NCBI GenBank assembly: GCA_012798335.1
Contig: JAAZNJ010000050.1
Location: forward strand, 1-15,509
From: Candidatus Woesearchaeota archaeon
GTDB lineage: Archaea; Nanobdellota; Nanobdellia; Pacearchaeales; GW2011-AR1
DNA length: 15,509 bases
Reading direction: 5' to 3'
This document shows, one piece after another, positions 1 through 7,224 of this stretch (within the stretch, counting starts at the first letter, position 1; each line of letters opens with the position of its first letter). A program made the translations under genes and the position numbers. The notes beneath the pieces were generated by a model. That model was not told the origin of the DNA and ran no database searches. It saw only the letters and a program-made list of their open reading frames with translations.

Positions 1-1
1 A

Positions 2-964
2 ATAATTAATGAAATTTTAAAAATAAAATCATTAAAATACGATTATTTAAAATTTATAGATTATAAAAAGAGAATATTTTTAGATTTAGAGAAAGAACTT
101 AAAGAAAAGGAGATAAATAAAATTTTTATAACTGATATTTCATTAGAGATATTTAAAGAGGACATAAAAGAAATCAAAAAAAATTTTGAATTTTTTGTTA
201 TAGATCATCATCCTTCTTATCCTCCTTCTTTTAAAAAGACAAAAAATATTATAAGAACAATTTCAGAAGATTGTGCGAGTTTCACTCTTTTTAATTTGAT
301 GAACGAATATATTGAAAAATACAATAAGCATTATAAATTTAGTAAAGAAAGATTAAAATTTTTAAGGACTTTAATCTGTGCAACAATGATTTCTGAGTTT
401 TCTTATAATAAAAAAAGTAATTTTCTTTTTATAAAAGAGTTTTATCCTAAAGTCAAGATTAAGACCATTTACAATTCTTATATAGGGAAAATCTGCCAAA
501 ATTTATCTTATACAATTTTGTTTTATGAAAAAGATAAAGAAAAAGTATTTGATTTAATCAATAAGGATAAAATTGAAGAGTTTTCAAAGTATAACAAAAA
601 AGTAAAGAAAGAGATTGATTATTATCTCAAAAAATTTAATAAAGAAAAAATAAAATTAAAAGAGAATCTTTATTTTTATTATCTTAAACCTAAACCAAGG
701 TTTTCTATAGGTTCAATAGTTTCAACTACCCTTTCTTTAAAAGAAAAAGACAAAACTTTTGTTATTTGCTCAGATTCTTTAGAAAACTCTTCATTTATCA
801 AAGTAAATACAAGAAATCAAAATGGTAAAGAAAATACAAATTTATTAATGAAAAAAGCAATAAAAGGATTAAAAAATGCAAATGGTGGAGGCCATTTTAA
901 AGCTTCTGCTGCTAAATTTCTTAAAGAAGATTTAGAAGTGTTTAAGAAAAATTTAATATCTTAA
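2..964 (+). CDS. DHH/DHHA1-family phosphoesterase, 5'-truncated
   Basis: The reading frame is open from the window edge, so the true start lies upstream and at least 320 residues are present. A DHH motif (VIDHHPS, codons 203-211 encode D-H-H) follows a TDIS strand, and near the C-terminus a GGGH motif (884-895) begins the DHHA1 substrate-binding module (GGGHFKASAAKF). This order is that of DHH-DHHA1 phosphoesterases (RecJ/NrnA-like), which are metal-dependent enzymes that cleave short or single-stranded nucleic acid or cyclic/linear dinucleotides. The first metal-binding motifs of the DHH domain are outside the window. The lysine-rich, AT-driven composition matches its neighbours. Whether it is a nanoRNase, a RecJ-like exonuclease or a GAN-type protein cannot be decided from this part. 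The first ATG in the window (299) would remove the DHH motif and is not the real start. Confidence 0.85.
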   Translation: MINEILKIKSLKYDYLKFIDYKKRIFLDLEKELKEKEINKIFITDISLEIFKEDIKEIKKNFEFFVIDHHPSYPPSFKKTKNIIRTISEDCASFTLFNLMNEYIEKYNKHYKFSKERLKFLRTLICATMISEFSYNKKSNFLFIKEFYPKVKIKTIYNSYIGKICQNLSYTILFYEKDKEKVFDLINKDKIEEFSKYNKKVKKEIDYYLKKFNKEKIKLKENLYFYYLKPKPRFSIGSIVSTTLSLKEKDKTFVICSDSLENSSFIKVNTRNQNGKENTNLLMKKAIKGLKNANGGGHFKASAAKFLKEDLEVFKKNLIS

Positions 965-1012
965 TTAAAATAAAATAAGATAAGAATTTCTTAATAAAAA
1001 TTATAAAAAAGC

Positions 1013-1020
1013 TTTAAATA
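1013..1020 (+). promoter_or_regulatory. TATA box for the surface-protein operon
   Basis: TTTAAATA lies with its 5' edge 29 nt before the ATG at 1042, the same spacing as at other promoters in the window. It predicts a leaderless transcript starting at or next to the ATG. Confidence 0.65.
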
Positions 1021-1041
1021 ATTAGAAAATTTATAATAATT

Positions 1042-2316
1042 ATGAAAAATTTATCAAAAAATAAGAATTTATTATATAATTCTTTATTAGTTTTCTTATT
1101 ACTAATAGGTATAGGGATTACTTTTTTTACAGAAAATCATAAAACATTAAATTTTACAGGATTTATTGTTAATTCTGAAGGTAGCGAATGTGATGGAAAT
1201 TGGACTTTAAATGAAACTAGTCTTTGTATAAATGGAACACAAAATTTAACTTGGATAAGTTCAGATACAACAAATTGCACATCTCCTATAATACAAACAC
1301 AGAGTTGTGAATGTGTTGAAAATTGGAGTTGTAGTTCATGGAGTTCTTGTTTAAATGAAACACAAAATAGAACATGTAATGATTTAAATTCATGTGGGAC
1401 AACAACCTTAAAGCCTAATGAAACACAGAGTTGTGAATGTGTTGAAAATTGGAGTTGCAGCTCATGGAGTTCTTGTTTAGATGGACAACAAGATAGAACA
1501 TGTAATGATTTAAATTCATGTGGAACAACAACAAACAAGCCAGATGAAGAACAAAGTTGTAGTGAAGATAACACAAGTTTAGAAGATACGACTAACGAAC
1601 AGAGTTCAGATGTTAGTTCAAACTCTTTAGAAGAAGATAATAATTCAACTGAAGAGGTATTAACAGAAGAAACAATAAATCAAGATGATTCTTTAAGTTC
1701 AGATAATCAAAATGATCAAAGAAAAAGAACAAGCTCATGTACCCCGAATTGGAAATGTGGAGATTGGCAAGATTGCATAAACAATTCTCAGATAAGAATA
1801 TGTATAGATAAAAATAAGTGTAACAGCAATGAAAACAAGCCTGAAACAAAAAAAGAATGTTATATTAATGAAACTTGTTATGATAAAATAAAAAATCAAA
1901 ATGAAACAGGAATAGATTGTGGTGGTGATTGTAAACCTTGCACAATATTCAATTTAATAGGGAACACAATTTCAGAAACAATAGGTTCTGGAAAAGAGTT
2001 TATTTTAAAAAGTTTATCAAAGAATAATTTTATTTTAAGCATAGTATTAATTATTTTCATAATGATAGGAGAAGCTGTAATCTTATTAAGGATAAAGAGG
2101 AAAAAAGAGCTAATTTTAGATAATAATTTAAAGATAAATGATGCAAATAATGAGAATAGGAATGAAATTAAAGAGGAAAAAGAAGAAGAAGATAATAAAG
2201 CAGATAAGAAAGATAAAAGCAACAAAAAAGATATCCCAAAAGGAACAAAGAAAAAAGAAAATGCTAATAATAGATTAAACAAAAGAAAAAAGGTAAATTC
2301 AAAAAAGAGAAAATGA
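1042..2316 (+). CDS. Surface protein with TSP1-like repeats and two membrane segments
   Basis: A 424-residue protein of unknown exact role. Residues 11-30 form a hydrophobic N-terminal signal/anchor and residues 330-350 a second membrane helix. Between them is a Cys-, Asn- and Ser-rich exterior region with many N-glycosylation sequons (NxS/T). Three thrombospondin type 1-like modules can be seen (about 92-131, 132-173, 233-273), each with W-x-C-x-x-W-x-x-C and a later C-x-x-x-x-x-C pattern. A motif around 279-300 (ETGIDCGGDCKPC) resembles a short Cys motif common in DPANN secreted proteins. After the second helix comes a highly charged Lys/Glu cytoplasmic tail (351-424). TSP1 modules in other proteins mediate adhesion; a role in cell-cell contact is inference. 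The gene overlaps the next gene by 4 nt (ATGA), so the two are probably co-transcribed and translationally coupled. Confidence 0.8.
   Translation: MKNLSKNKNLLYNSLLVFLLLIGIGITFFTENHKTLNFTGFIVNSEGSECDGNWTLNETSLCINGTQNLTWISSDTTNCTSPIIQTQSCECVENWSCSSWSSCLNETQNRTCNDLNSCGTTTLKPNETQSCECVENWSCSSWSSCLDGQQDRTCNDLNSCGTTTNKPDEEQSCSEDNTSLEDTTNEQSSDVSSNSLEEDNNSTEEVLTEETINQDDSLSSDNQNDQRKRTSSCTPNWKCGDWQDCINNSQIRICIDKNKCNSNENKPETKKECYINETCYDKIKNQNETGIDCGGDCKPCTIFNLIGNTISETIGSGKEFILKSLSKNNFILSIVLIIFIMIGEAVILLRIKRKKELILDNNLKINDANNENRNEIKEEKEEEDNKADKKDKSNKKDIPKGTKKKENANNRLNKRKKVNSKKRK
1297..1548 (+). repeat. Tandem 126-bp duplication encoding two TSP1-like modules
   Basis: Two adjacent 126-bp units (1297-1422 and 1423-1548) are nearly identical and in frame, encoding two 42-residue modules (residues about 86-127 and 128-169). 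The third module (from about 1738) is much more diverged, so the first pair looks like a recent duplication. Confidence 0.85.
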
Positions 2317-2987
2317 GAATAGATAATATAGGATTATATTGGCTTGGTCATTCTGGTTTTTTAATAAAAACAGATAAAATTATTTATATTGATCCTTATC
2401 AGATAAATGAAAATTCTGAAAAAGCAGATATAATCTTTATAACCCATAGTCATTATGATCATTGCAGTTTTGAAGATATAAAAAAGATAGTAAAAAAGAA
2501 TACAAAAATAATTTTAACAGCAGATTCTCAAAGTAAGATAACAAGGTTGTCTATTCCTGTAGAAATAAAAATCGTTGAACCAAATAAAGAATTTTTTATA
2601 GATAATATAAAGGTTAATACTATTCCTGCATATAACATAGAAAATCAAGGTCATGAAAAAACAGAAGGTTGGGTAGGTTATATTATAAGAATAAAAAATG
2701 TGATAATTTATCATGCCGGTGATACAGATTTTATTCCTGAAATGAATAATCTTACAGGATATAATCAAAAAAATGTTAAATTTATCACACTAATGCCTAT
2801 AAGCGGAAGATTTACAATGAATATAGACGAAGCATTAGAAGCAGTAAAAAAAATAAAACCCTTCTTAGTAATACCCATGCACTATGGAAATATTGTAGGG
2901 ACAAAAGAAGACGCAGAAGAGTTTACTTCTCTTTGTAAGGAAAATAACATAGATGCTAAAATTTTAGATAAAGGAATTATAAATTAG
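2313..2987 (+). CDS. Metallo-beta-lactamase-fold hydrolase, UlaG-like (UPF0173 type)
   Basis: A 224-residue, full-length single-domain enzyme. The metal-binding motif H45-x-H47-x-D49-H50 (THSHYDH) is intact, followed by H134-A-G-D137 (YHAGDTD) and H190 (PMHYGN), which complete the usual two-metal site of the fold. The N-terminal WLGHSGFLI strand is typical of the UlaG/UPF0173 branch, whose members hydrolyse phosphoester or lactone substrates; the substrate here is unknown. Its ATG overlaps the stop of the surface-protein gene (ATGA), with only a weak purine stretch before it and no TATA box at the window's usual spacing, so expression probably depends on the upstream promoter. Confidence 0.85.
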   Translation: MRIDNIGLYWLGHSGFLIKTDKIIYIDPYQINENSEKADIIFITHSHYDHCSFEDIKKIVKKNTKIILTADSQSKITRLSIPVEIKIVEPNKEFFIDNIKVNTIPAYNIENQGHEKTEGWVGYIIRIKNVIIYHAGDTDFIPEMNNLTGYNQKNVKFITLMPISGRFTMNIDEALEAVKKIKPFLVIPMHYGNIVGTKEDAEEFTSLCKENNIDAKILDKGIIN

Positions 2988-3043
2988 AATAAGAATTAAT
3001 TAAATTTAGAGATGATAAGACTCTTTATTGAAACAAATATAAG

Positions 3044-3613
3044 ATGGAAAATTTTTATAAAAGGAAAAAAGATATTTTATCAAAAAAGGATAAATCTTCA
3101 ATAGGGAAATGGGATAAAAGAATAGTAAAATTATGCAATAAAATAAATTCTTTAGAAAATTATTATACAACATCCTCCTGTTCTGGAAGGATTATTCTTA
3201 TTGTTGATCAAGAAAAAAAAGCTGAAAATCTCTTTGTTTTTGTAAGTCATGAAAAGATAAATTTTAAAAAATTAAAAGAAGAATTAAATAAAGCAATTTT
3301 CTTAAATAAAGATATAAAATTTAAGTTAGAATCTTTTATTTTACATATAAATTCTAAAACATTAGAAGATGCAAGAAAAATTTTAGAAATTGGGAAGAAA
3401 TCAGGATTCAAAAAAATAGGAATCATAGGATTAAGAAATGGTTTTACAATAGAAATACAAGGTTCTGAAAAAATAGACTTCCCCATAATTCAAAATAAAA
3501 AAATTCTTGTAGACGACAATTTCTTAAAAATTATTGTTAAAGATGCAAATAAAAAATTAGGAAACAATTGGAAAAAGATAAAAAAATTAGAAAAATTGTT
3601 TTTTACAGAATAA
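3044..3613 (+). CDS. taw3: tRNA wybutosine-synthesis methyltransferase Taw3 (TYW3 family)
   Basis: A 189-residue protein matching the TYW3/Taw3 family throughout: the N-terminal S-S-I-G-K-W-D-K-R-I segment (residues 18-27), the T-T-S-S-C-S-G-R-I motif (42-50) and a C-terminal A-N-K-K-L-x-x-N-W-K-K-I helix. In the family this SAM-dependent enzyme methylates the tricyclic wyosine base at position 37 of tRNA-Phe. Length agrees with archaeal Taw3. No TATA box sits at the usual 29-nt spacing and no Shine-Dalgarno is visible, so it is probably the third gene of the transcript that starts near 1042 (gap 56 nt from the hydrolase). The other wyosine genes (taw1, taw2, trm5) are not in this window. Confidence 0.85.
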   Translation: MENFYKRKKDILSKKDKSSIGKWDKRIVKLCNKINSLENYYTTSSCSGRIILIVDQEKKAENLFVFVSHEKINFKKLKEELNKAIFLNKDIKFKLESFILHINSKTLEDARKILEIGKKSGFKKIGIIGLRNGFTIEIQGSEKIDFPIIQNKKILVDDNFLKIIVKDANKKLGNNWKKIKKLEKLFFTE

Positions 3614-3632
3614 AAATATTTAAAAATAAGAA

Positions 3633-3702
3633 GCGCCTCACTTCTTTATAATATTAATTTAAACATCATGTAGATTAAATTAATATTAATGTTATGAGGC
3701 AC
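3633..3702 (+). other. Imperfect palindrome/hairpin between taw3 and ftsZ
   Basis: An outer stem pairs GCGCCTCA (3633-3640) with TGAGGCAC (3695-3702), one mismatch. After an internal loop, an inner perfect 14-bp stem pairs TAATATTAATTTAA (3649-3662) with 3675-3688, closed by a 12-nt loop. A run of T follows (3703-3707), so it could act as the taw3 terminator. It ends about 35 bp before the ftsZ TATA box. It is unusually long for a terminator and the outer stem is GC-rich for this genome, so a small RNA or a palindromic insertion is also possible. Confidence 0.6.
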
Positions 3703-3736
3703 TTTTTCTTGAATAATTAGATGAAATCATAGAAAA

Positions 3737-3744
3737 TATATAAA
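3737..3744 (+). promoter_or_regulatory. TATA box for ftsZ
   Basis: TATATAAA; a start about 29 nt downstream falls at about 3766, right in front of the GGAGG sequence, giving a leader of about 16 nt before the ATG at 3782. This excludes the upstream in-frame ATG at 3752. Confidence 0.65.
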
Positions 3745-3763
3745 CTTTTCTATGATTAAACTT

Positions 3764-3773
3764 GAAAGGAGGT
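3764..3773 (+). promoter_or_regulatory. Strong Shine-Dalgarno of ftsZ
   Basis: GAAAGGAGGT lies 8-9 nt before the ATG at 3782. It decides the start codon. Strong ribosome binding sites are otherwise nearly absent in the window. Confidence 0.8.
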
Positions 3774-3781
3774 TAAAAAGA

Positions 3782-4867
3782 ATGGTACTAGATTTTGCAA
3801 AAGAGGCAATACAAAATGCAGAAACCCACAGTATAAATTTTGATGAGTTAAAAGCAGGAAAAGCAAATATAAAAGTAGTTGGAGCAGGTGGAATGGGTTG
3901 CAATGCAATAACCTGGCTTTATAACAAAGGAATAAGCGGAGCAACTGTTTATGCTGTTAATACTGATGCTTTACACCTAAGTGTAACAAAATCTGATGAA
4001 AAAATCCTTATTGGTAAAGAGTTAACAAGAGGACTTGGAGCAGGTGGAAGACCAAACACAGGCAGAGAAGCTGCAAAAGAGGCTCTAGCAGAAATTAAAA
4101 AAGCTGTTGGAGGAGCAGATATGGTCTTTGTTGTTGCAGGAATGGGTGGAGGAACAGGTACAGGAGCAGCACCAGTTGTTTGTCAAGTTGCTAAAGAGTC
4201 AGGAGCAGTAGTTATAGCTGTTGTAACAATGCCTTTCGAATCTGAAAAAGCAAGAATAGACAAAGCTGAATTCGGATTAGAAGAATTAAGAGAGGTTACA
4301 GATACGACTATTGTTTTAGATAATAACAGACTTGTTGATATAGCAGGCCAATTACCAATAGAACAAGCTTTTGCTGTTGCTAATGAGTTAGTAAGCACAA
4401 TGGTAAAGGGAATTGTTGAAACAATTACTCTTCCAAGCTTGATTAACTTAGATTATGCTGATGTTTCTGCAATAATGAAAGATGGTGGAGTTGCTGTTAT
4501 TGGAATAGGTGAAGCAGATACTCAAAACAAAGTCATGGAAGCAGTTCAACAAGCCCTTACTCATCCTCTACTTGATGTGGATTATAAGGGAGCTACAGGA
4601 GCTTTGATCCATGTAACTTGTGGTCCTGATTTAAAATTAGAAGAATTTGATTTAATAGGAAGGACAGTATCTGAAAATTTAAATCCTGAAGCAAATGTTA
4701 TTATTGGCGCAAGAATTAGCAAAGATTTTGTTGGTAAAGTTAGAGTTATAACAATAATGACAGGTGTTAAATCTCCGTATGTTGTTGGAAAAGATGTAGA
4801 AGAACAATTTACATCAAAACCTGCTTCAAAAGAGATGTCAGATTTAGGTATTGAGGTTTGGAGATAA
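3782..4867 (+). CDS. ftsZ: Cell-division GTPase FtsZ
   Basis: Tubulin-family GTPase that polymerises at mid-cell to form the division ring. From the ATG at 3782 it has 361 residues. Visible motifs are the N-terminal V-G-A-G-G-M-G-C-N nucleotide loop (33-41), the tubulin signature GGGTGTG (122-128), the P-F-x-x-E region (151-155), and the T7 catalytic loop N-L-D-Y-A-D-V (222-228) with N222, D224 and D227. The C-terminus is short (ends near GIEVWR), without the long variable linker of many bacterial FtsZ proteins. The gene stands alone, with its own TATA box, a strong Shine-Dalgarno and a hairpin terminator. The ATG at 3752 is rejected because it lies upstream of the predicted transcription start and adds a Lys/Arg-rich stretch that contains the Shine-Dalgarno. 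FtsZ1 versus FtsZ2 was not decided. Confidence 0.97.
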   Translation: MVLDFAKEAIQNAETHSINFDELKAGKANIKVVGAGGMGCNAITWLYNKGISGATVYAVNTDALHLSVTKSDEKILIGKELTRGLGAGGRPNTGREAAKEALAEIKKAVGGADMVFVVAGMGGGTGTGAAPVVCQVAKESGAVVIAVVTMPFESEKARIDKAEFGLEELREVTDTTIVLDNNRLVDIAGQLPIEQAFAVANELVSTMVKGIVETITLPSLINLDYADVSAIMKDGGVAVIGIGEADTQNKVMEAVQQALTHPLLDVDYKGATGALIHVTCGPDLKLEEFDLIGRTVSENLNPEANVIIGARISKDFVGKVRVITIMTGVKSPYVVGKDVEEQFTSKPASKEMSDLGIEVWR

Positions 4868-4907
4868 ACAGGCAAACACCAAAAAACATTAAAAAACAAT
4901 TTATTTT

Positions 4908-4939
4908 TCCGGGTTTTCCCGGATTTTTTCTTTTTTTAT
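4908..4939 (+). terminator. Hairpin terminator after ftsZ
   Basis: A perfect 6-bp stem TCCGGG/CCCGGA (4908-4913, 4918-4923) with a TTTT loop is followed by long T runs (from 4924). It lies between the convergent ftsZ and the - strand hypothetical gene. Confidence 0.8.
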
Positions 4940-4954
4940 TCTTTTTTGTTTTTA

Positions 4955-5311
4955 TTAAAAATTATGTTTAGAGATTAGATCCTCTAATTTTTTTCTATAT
5001 TTCTCTTCAGAGGAATTTAATTTTTCTTTCAATGAACAATAAACTTTATCTATCTCATTCAAAGTTTTATCATCAAAATTTTCAAAAGAATAAAGAGTAG
5101 AACCTGTTAAATTAGTATCTTGTTTTATTAATGAAAGAATGTAATTTTTATTCTCTTTTAAAAGAAGATGTATTGAATAAGAATTTTCTTCTAGCAAAGG
5201 GTGATAGTAAATAAAATATTCCTCCTTATTCTTAGTTTTATAAATAGAGTCTTCACTAGTATATTTTAATTTCTTAATTAAAAATTTTAAAATCTTTTTT
5301 TCTTTTTCCAT
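4955..5311 (-). CDS. Hypothetical protein, 118 aa
   Basis: A charged, Lys/Glu-rich protein that I do not recognise. No signal peptide, membrane segment or cysteine motif is visible; predicted character is helical at both ends (EKEKKILKFLIKKLK at the N-terminus, DKTLNEIDKVYCSLKEKL near the C-terminus) around a central aromatic, strand-like part (YFIYYHPLL). The frame is open to an upstream ATG at 5353, but a TATA box at 5333-5340 sits exactly 29 nt before the ATG at 5311, so the shorter form is preferred and is probably leaderless. It converges with ftsZ. Confidence 0.6.
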   Translation of the reverse strand: MEKEKKILKFLIKKLKYTSEDSIYKTKNKEEYFIYYHPLLEENSYSIHLLLKENKNYILSLIKQDTNLTGSTLYSFENFDDKTLNEIDKVYCSLKEKLNSSEEKYRKKLEDLISKHNF

Positions 5312-5332
5312 AAAATTCTTGAAATAAGAGGG

Positions 5333-5340
5333 TTTATAAA
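5333..5340 (-). promoter_or_regulatory. TATA box for the 118-aa hypothetical gene
   Basis: TTTATAAA on the - strand with its 5' edge 29 nt upstream of the ATG at 5311. It lies inside the longer alternative reading frame that starts at 5353. Confidence 0.65.
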
Positions 5341-5440
5341 TTTTTGGGAGCAAGATATAAAAGAGGAGTATGATAATTTACAAGAAATAACAATCATAAA
5401 GAAATAAGTTAAGGGTATTAATAATAAAAAATAGTTAAGG

Positions 5441-5998
5441 TTAGGTATAAACTTTCTTTATTTCTTTCATCTTTTTATTTTTATATTCATTAAAGAATAA
5501 AATTCTGTCTAATTCTATTCTCCAATTTCTTAATAATGGTTTTTTTGCTTCATAACCAATAGGAAATAATGCTTCAATTCTAGATTTTTCAGGTATTTTC
5601 AACAAATTTTTAATTTCATCTTCAACAAAATGACCTACCCAGCAAGTTGATAATCCCTTTTCAACTATTTTCAATAAAAAGTTTTCTATTGCAGCTCCTG
5701 ACTCTTGTCTAACAAACTCTTTCCCTCTTTCCCCAAACATATTTCTAATTCTAGAATCATCAGAACATACAACTACAACATATTGAGCTTCTGCAACAAA
5801 ATCTTGCTGACATGATTCACTAATCTTAATTATTTTTTCAGGGTCATCAATAAGAATAAATTTTAAAATAAAGTTTTTTCCAGCCATAGGAGCATATCTT
5901 GCAGAGTCTATACATTCGATAATATCTCTCCAATCAGGAGTCTTACTTGTAAAATGCCTCACACTCCTCCTTGATTTAATTGCTGTATCCAAATCCAT
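5441..5998 (-). CDS. Nitroreductase-family FMN oxidoreductase
   Basis: A 185-residue protein of usual family length. It has the N-terminal R-R-S-V-R motif (residues 10-14) that contacts the FMN phosphate, the A-P-M-A-G-K-N segment (36-42), the central helix with Q-E-S-G-A-A-I-E-N (98-106), and the G-L-S-T-C-W-V-G segment (115-122). The family reduces nitro groups, quinones or other acceptors using NAD(P)H as a dimer; the physiological substrate cannot be inferred. It stands alone with its own TATA box and probably a leaderless mRNA. Identification is by fold motifs only, so a more specific role such as dehalogenation or F420-related redox is not excluded. Confidence 0.88.
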   Translation of the reverse strand: MDLDTAIKSRRSVRHFTSKTPDWRDIIECIDSARYAPMAGKNFILKFILIDDPEKIIKISESCQQDFVAEAQYVVVVCSDDSRIRNMFGERGKEFVRQESGAAIENFLLKIVEKGLSTCWVGHFVEDEIKNLLKIPEKSRIEALFPIGYEAKKPLLRNWRIELDRILFFNEYKNKKMKEIKKVYT

Positions 5999-6017
5999 TT
6001 TATAATTAATAAAAAGA

Positions 6018-6027
6018 ATTATAAAAA
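6018..6027 (-). promoter_or_regulatory. TATA box for the nitroreductase gene
   Basis: TTTTTATAAT on the - strand, 5' edge 29 nt (or 27 nt for the TTTATAAT register) before the ATG at 5998. Confidence 0.55.
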
Positions 6028-6057
6028 CCTTTTGAATTAAACTTAGATTAAGGTTTA

Positions 6058-7149
6058 TTAAATTTTTTCACACAAGAGATAATAATTTTTATTAGGATTA
6101 AAAAAAAGATGAATCTCTTTATTTCCATTAAGTTTAGATTCATATTCTCTTCTTATTTTCCAATAATCTTTAGGATCAACCTTATATCTTAGAACAACTT
6201 TTTTTGTATTCAATTCTTTTATCTTTTTTATTAATTGTTTTTTGTCTCTTTTGACAAAAGCTTTTATTTTAAAAGGGATTAGAAAATTAGAATGAATTAA
6301 AGATGAAGATAAAAAAACAGGCTTGTCTAATTTTAAAAAGGAAAGATTTAATTTTTCTTTAAGTTTTTTATAAAGATTAGAAACAATAAGAGTTTCATCA
6401 ATAGAATATAAAAATTTAAAATTTTTTAAAGAGGATATTTCTTTTATCTCAATCTCTTCAAGTTTAGTTTCATTAAATTTATTAGAATTTTCAAAATTTT
6501 TAGAGCTATCAAAAAAGATTAATTCTCTAGAAGGAAGATTAATTGCAGAAATCTCATGTTTTTTCAAATTATTAAAATAGAGAGTTAATCTATTTAAAGT
6601 AAAGTCCATTGAAATAAATTCTTCTTCAAATAAATATTCTTTTTTTAATTCATCAATATCCTGAGTAAAAGGTGGAATTTCAATTGCAATATTTTCACAG
6701 AGAGAGATATAATTTTTAAGAATCTCTTTAAGATTAGGTTTTATAGCTTTTAATGTTCTTTCAGATTGTTCTGGTCTTTCACTATCAACAAAAATAACAT
6801 CTATCTTGTATTTGTTTATCTTGTTTATAACACTTTTATTTAAAGCATCTCCAGTTATTATCTCAACATTAGATATTTTTAATTTTTGTAAATTATTTTT
6901 AAGAAATAAAACTTTTTCTTTATCAATCTCAATACAAATTACTTTTTCAAAAAATTTAGATAATGCAAAAGTTTGACCACCAATACCTGCACCTATTTCT
7001 AATATAATTTTAGGATTAATATTAAAAGATTTGAATAATCTCTCTGCTCTATAAAGAGCAACATCTCTTGGAGTGGCAAATCTTAAGAATTTATATGGTA
7101 TATTTAATTTTTCTTGATACATAATTTCTTTTTTTATTGCTCTTGTCAT
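6058..7149 (-). CDS. Class I SAM methyltransferase with C-terminal THUMP-like domain
   Basis: A 363-residue protein. The N-terminal lead (R-F-A-T-P-R-D-V-A-L-Y-R-A-E-R, residues 23-37) and Rossmann motif I E-I-G-A-G-I-G-G (51-58) are followed by an acidic end of strand 2 (I-E-I-D, 73-76) and G-D-A-L (100-103). The strand-4 motif reads V-D-S-E-R-P-E-Q-S-E-R (121-131), in the place where bacterial members of this family have DPARR. The C-terminal 50 residues (V-V-L-R-Y-K-V-D-P-K-D-Y) look like the THUMP-like domain (PF18096 type). Such enzymes are thought to act on RNA, but the target is not established. The middle part (about 210-270) is Lys/Glu-rich and weakly conserved in appearance. It is transcribed divergently from the RHH gene through a 75-bp shared promoter region. 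Confidence 0.75.
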   Translation of the reverse strand: MTRAIKKEIMYQEKLNIPYKFLRFATPRDVALYRAERLFKSFNINPKIILEIGAGIGGQTFALSKFFEKVICIEIDKEKVLFLKNNLQKLKISNVEIITGDALNKSVINKINKYKIDVIFVDSERPEQSERTLKAIKPNLKEILKNYISLCENIAIEIPPFTQDIDELKKEYLFEEEFISMDFTLNRLTLYFNNLKKHEISAINLPSRELIFFDSSKNFENSNKFNETKLEEIEIKEISSLKNFKFLYSIDETLIVSNLYKKLKEKLNLSFLKLDKPVFLSSSLIHSNFLIPFKIKAFVKRDKKQLIKKIKELNTKKVVLRYKVDPKDYWKIRREYESKLNGNKEIHLFFNPNKNYYLLCEKI

Positions 7150-7151
7150 CT

Positions 7152-7197
7152 AATCTTATAATTTTCAGTGTTTAAATCACTTTTGTTTAATAAGATT
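7152..7197. promoter_or_regulatory. Candidate operator: nested dyad around the methyltransferase TATA box
   Basis: AATCTTAT (7152-7159) and ATAAGATT (7190-7197) form an exact 8-bp inverted repeat centred at 7174.5. Inside it, AGTG (7167-7170) and CACT (7178-7181) flank TTTAAAT, centred at 7174. Both centres coincide with the methyltransferase TATA box, and the right outer arm touches the RHH-gene TATA box. AT-rich dyads arise by chance, so this remains a candidate. Confidence 0.35.
7171..7178 (-). promoter_or_regulatory. TATA box for the methyltransferase gene
   Basis: GATTTAAA on the - strand, 5' edge 29 nt before the ATG at 7149; predicts a leaderless mRNA. Confidence 0.6.
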
Positions 7198-7203
7198 TAT
7201 AAA
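7196..7203 (+). promoter_or_regulatory. TATA box for the RHH gene
   Basis: TTTATAAA with 5' edge 29 nt before the ATG at 7225. It fixes the start codon, since the upstream alternative start at 7168 would precede the box. Confidence 0.7.
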
Positions 7204-7224
7204 TTAAGGAAAATATTTTCATTT

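Noticed and set aside
1137..1574. Open frame on the - strand opposite the TSP1 repeats
   Set aside because: It mirrors the tandem repeat of the real gene, and its own product has no recognisable family or promoter.
3752..3781. Upstream ATG for ftsZ giving 10 extra residues
   Set aside because: It lies upstream of the predicted transcription start, and the extra codons contain the Shine-Dalgarno sequence of the ATG at 3782.
5312..5353. Upstream ATG for the 118-aa hypothetical gene
   Set aside because: The extra segment contains the TATA box at 5333-5340, which fits a leaderless start at 5311.
5352..5386. TATA-like GATATAAA followed by GAGGAG and ATG on the + strand
   Set aside because: The frame ends after six codons, so it gives no credible gene.
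7168..7224. Longer N-terminus for the RHH protein
   Set aside because: It would start upstream of the TATA box (7196-7203); the ATG at 7225 has the 29-nt spacing and gives a compact RHH protein.
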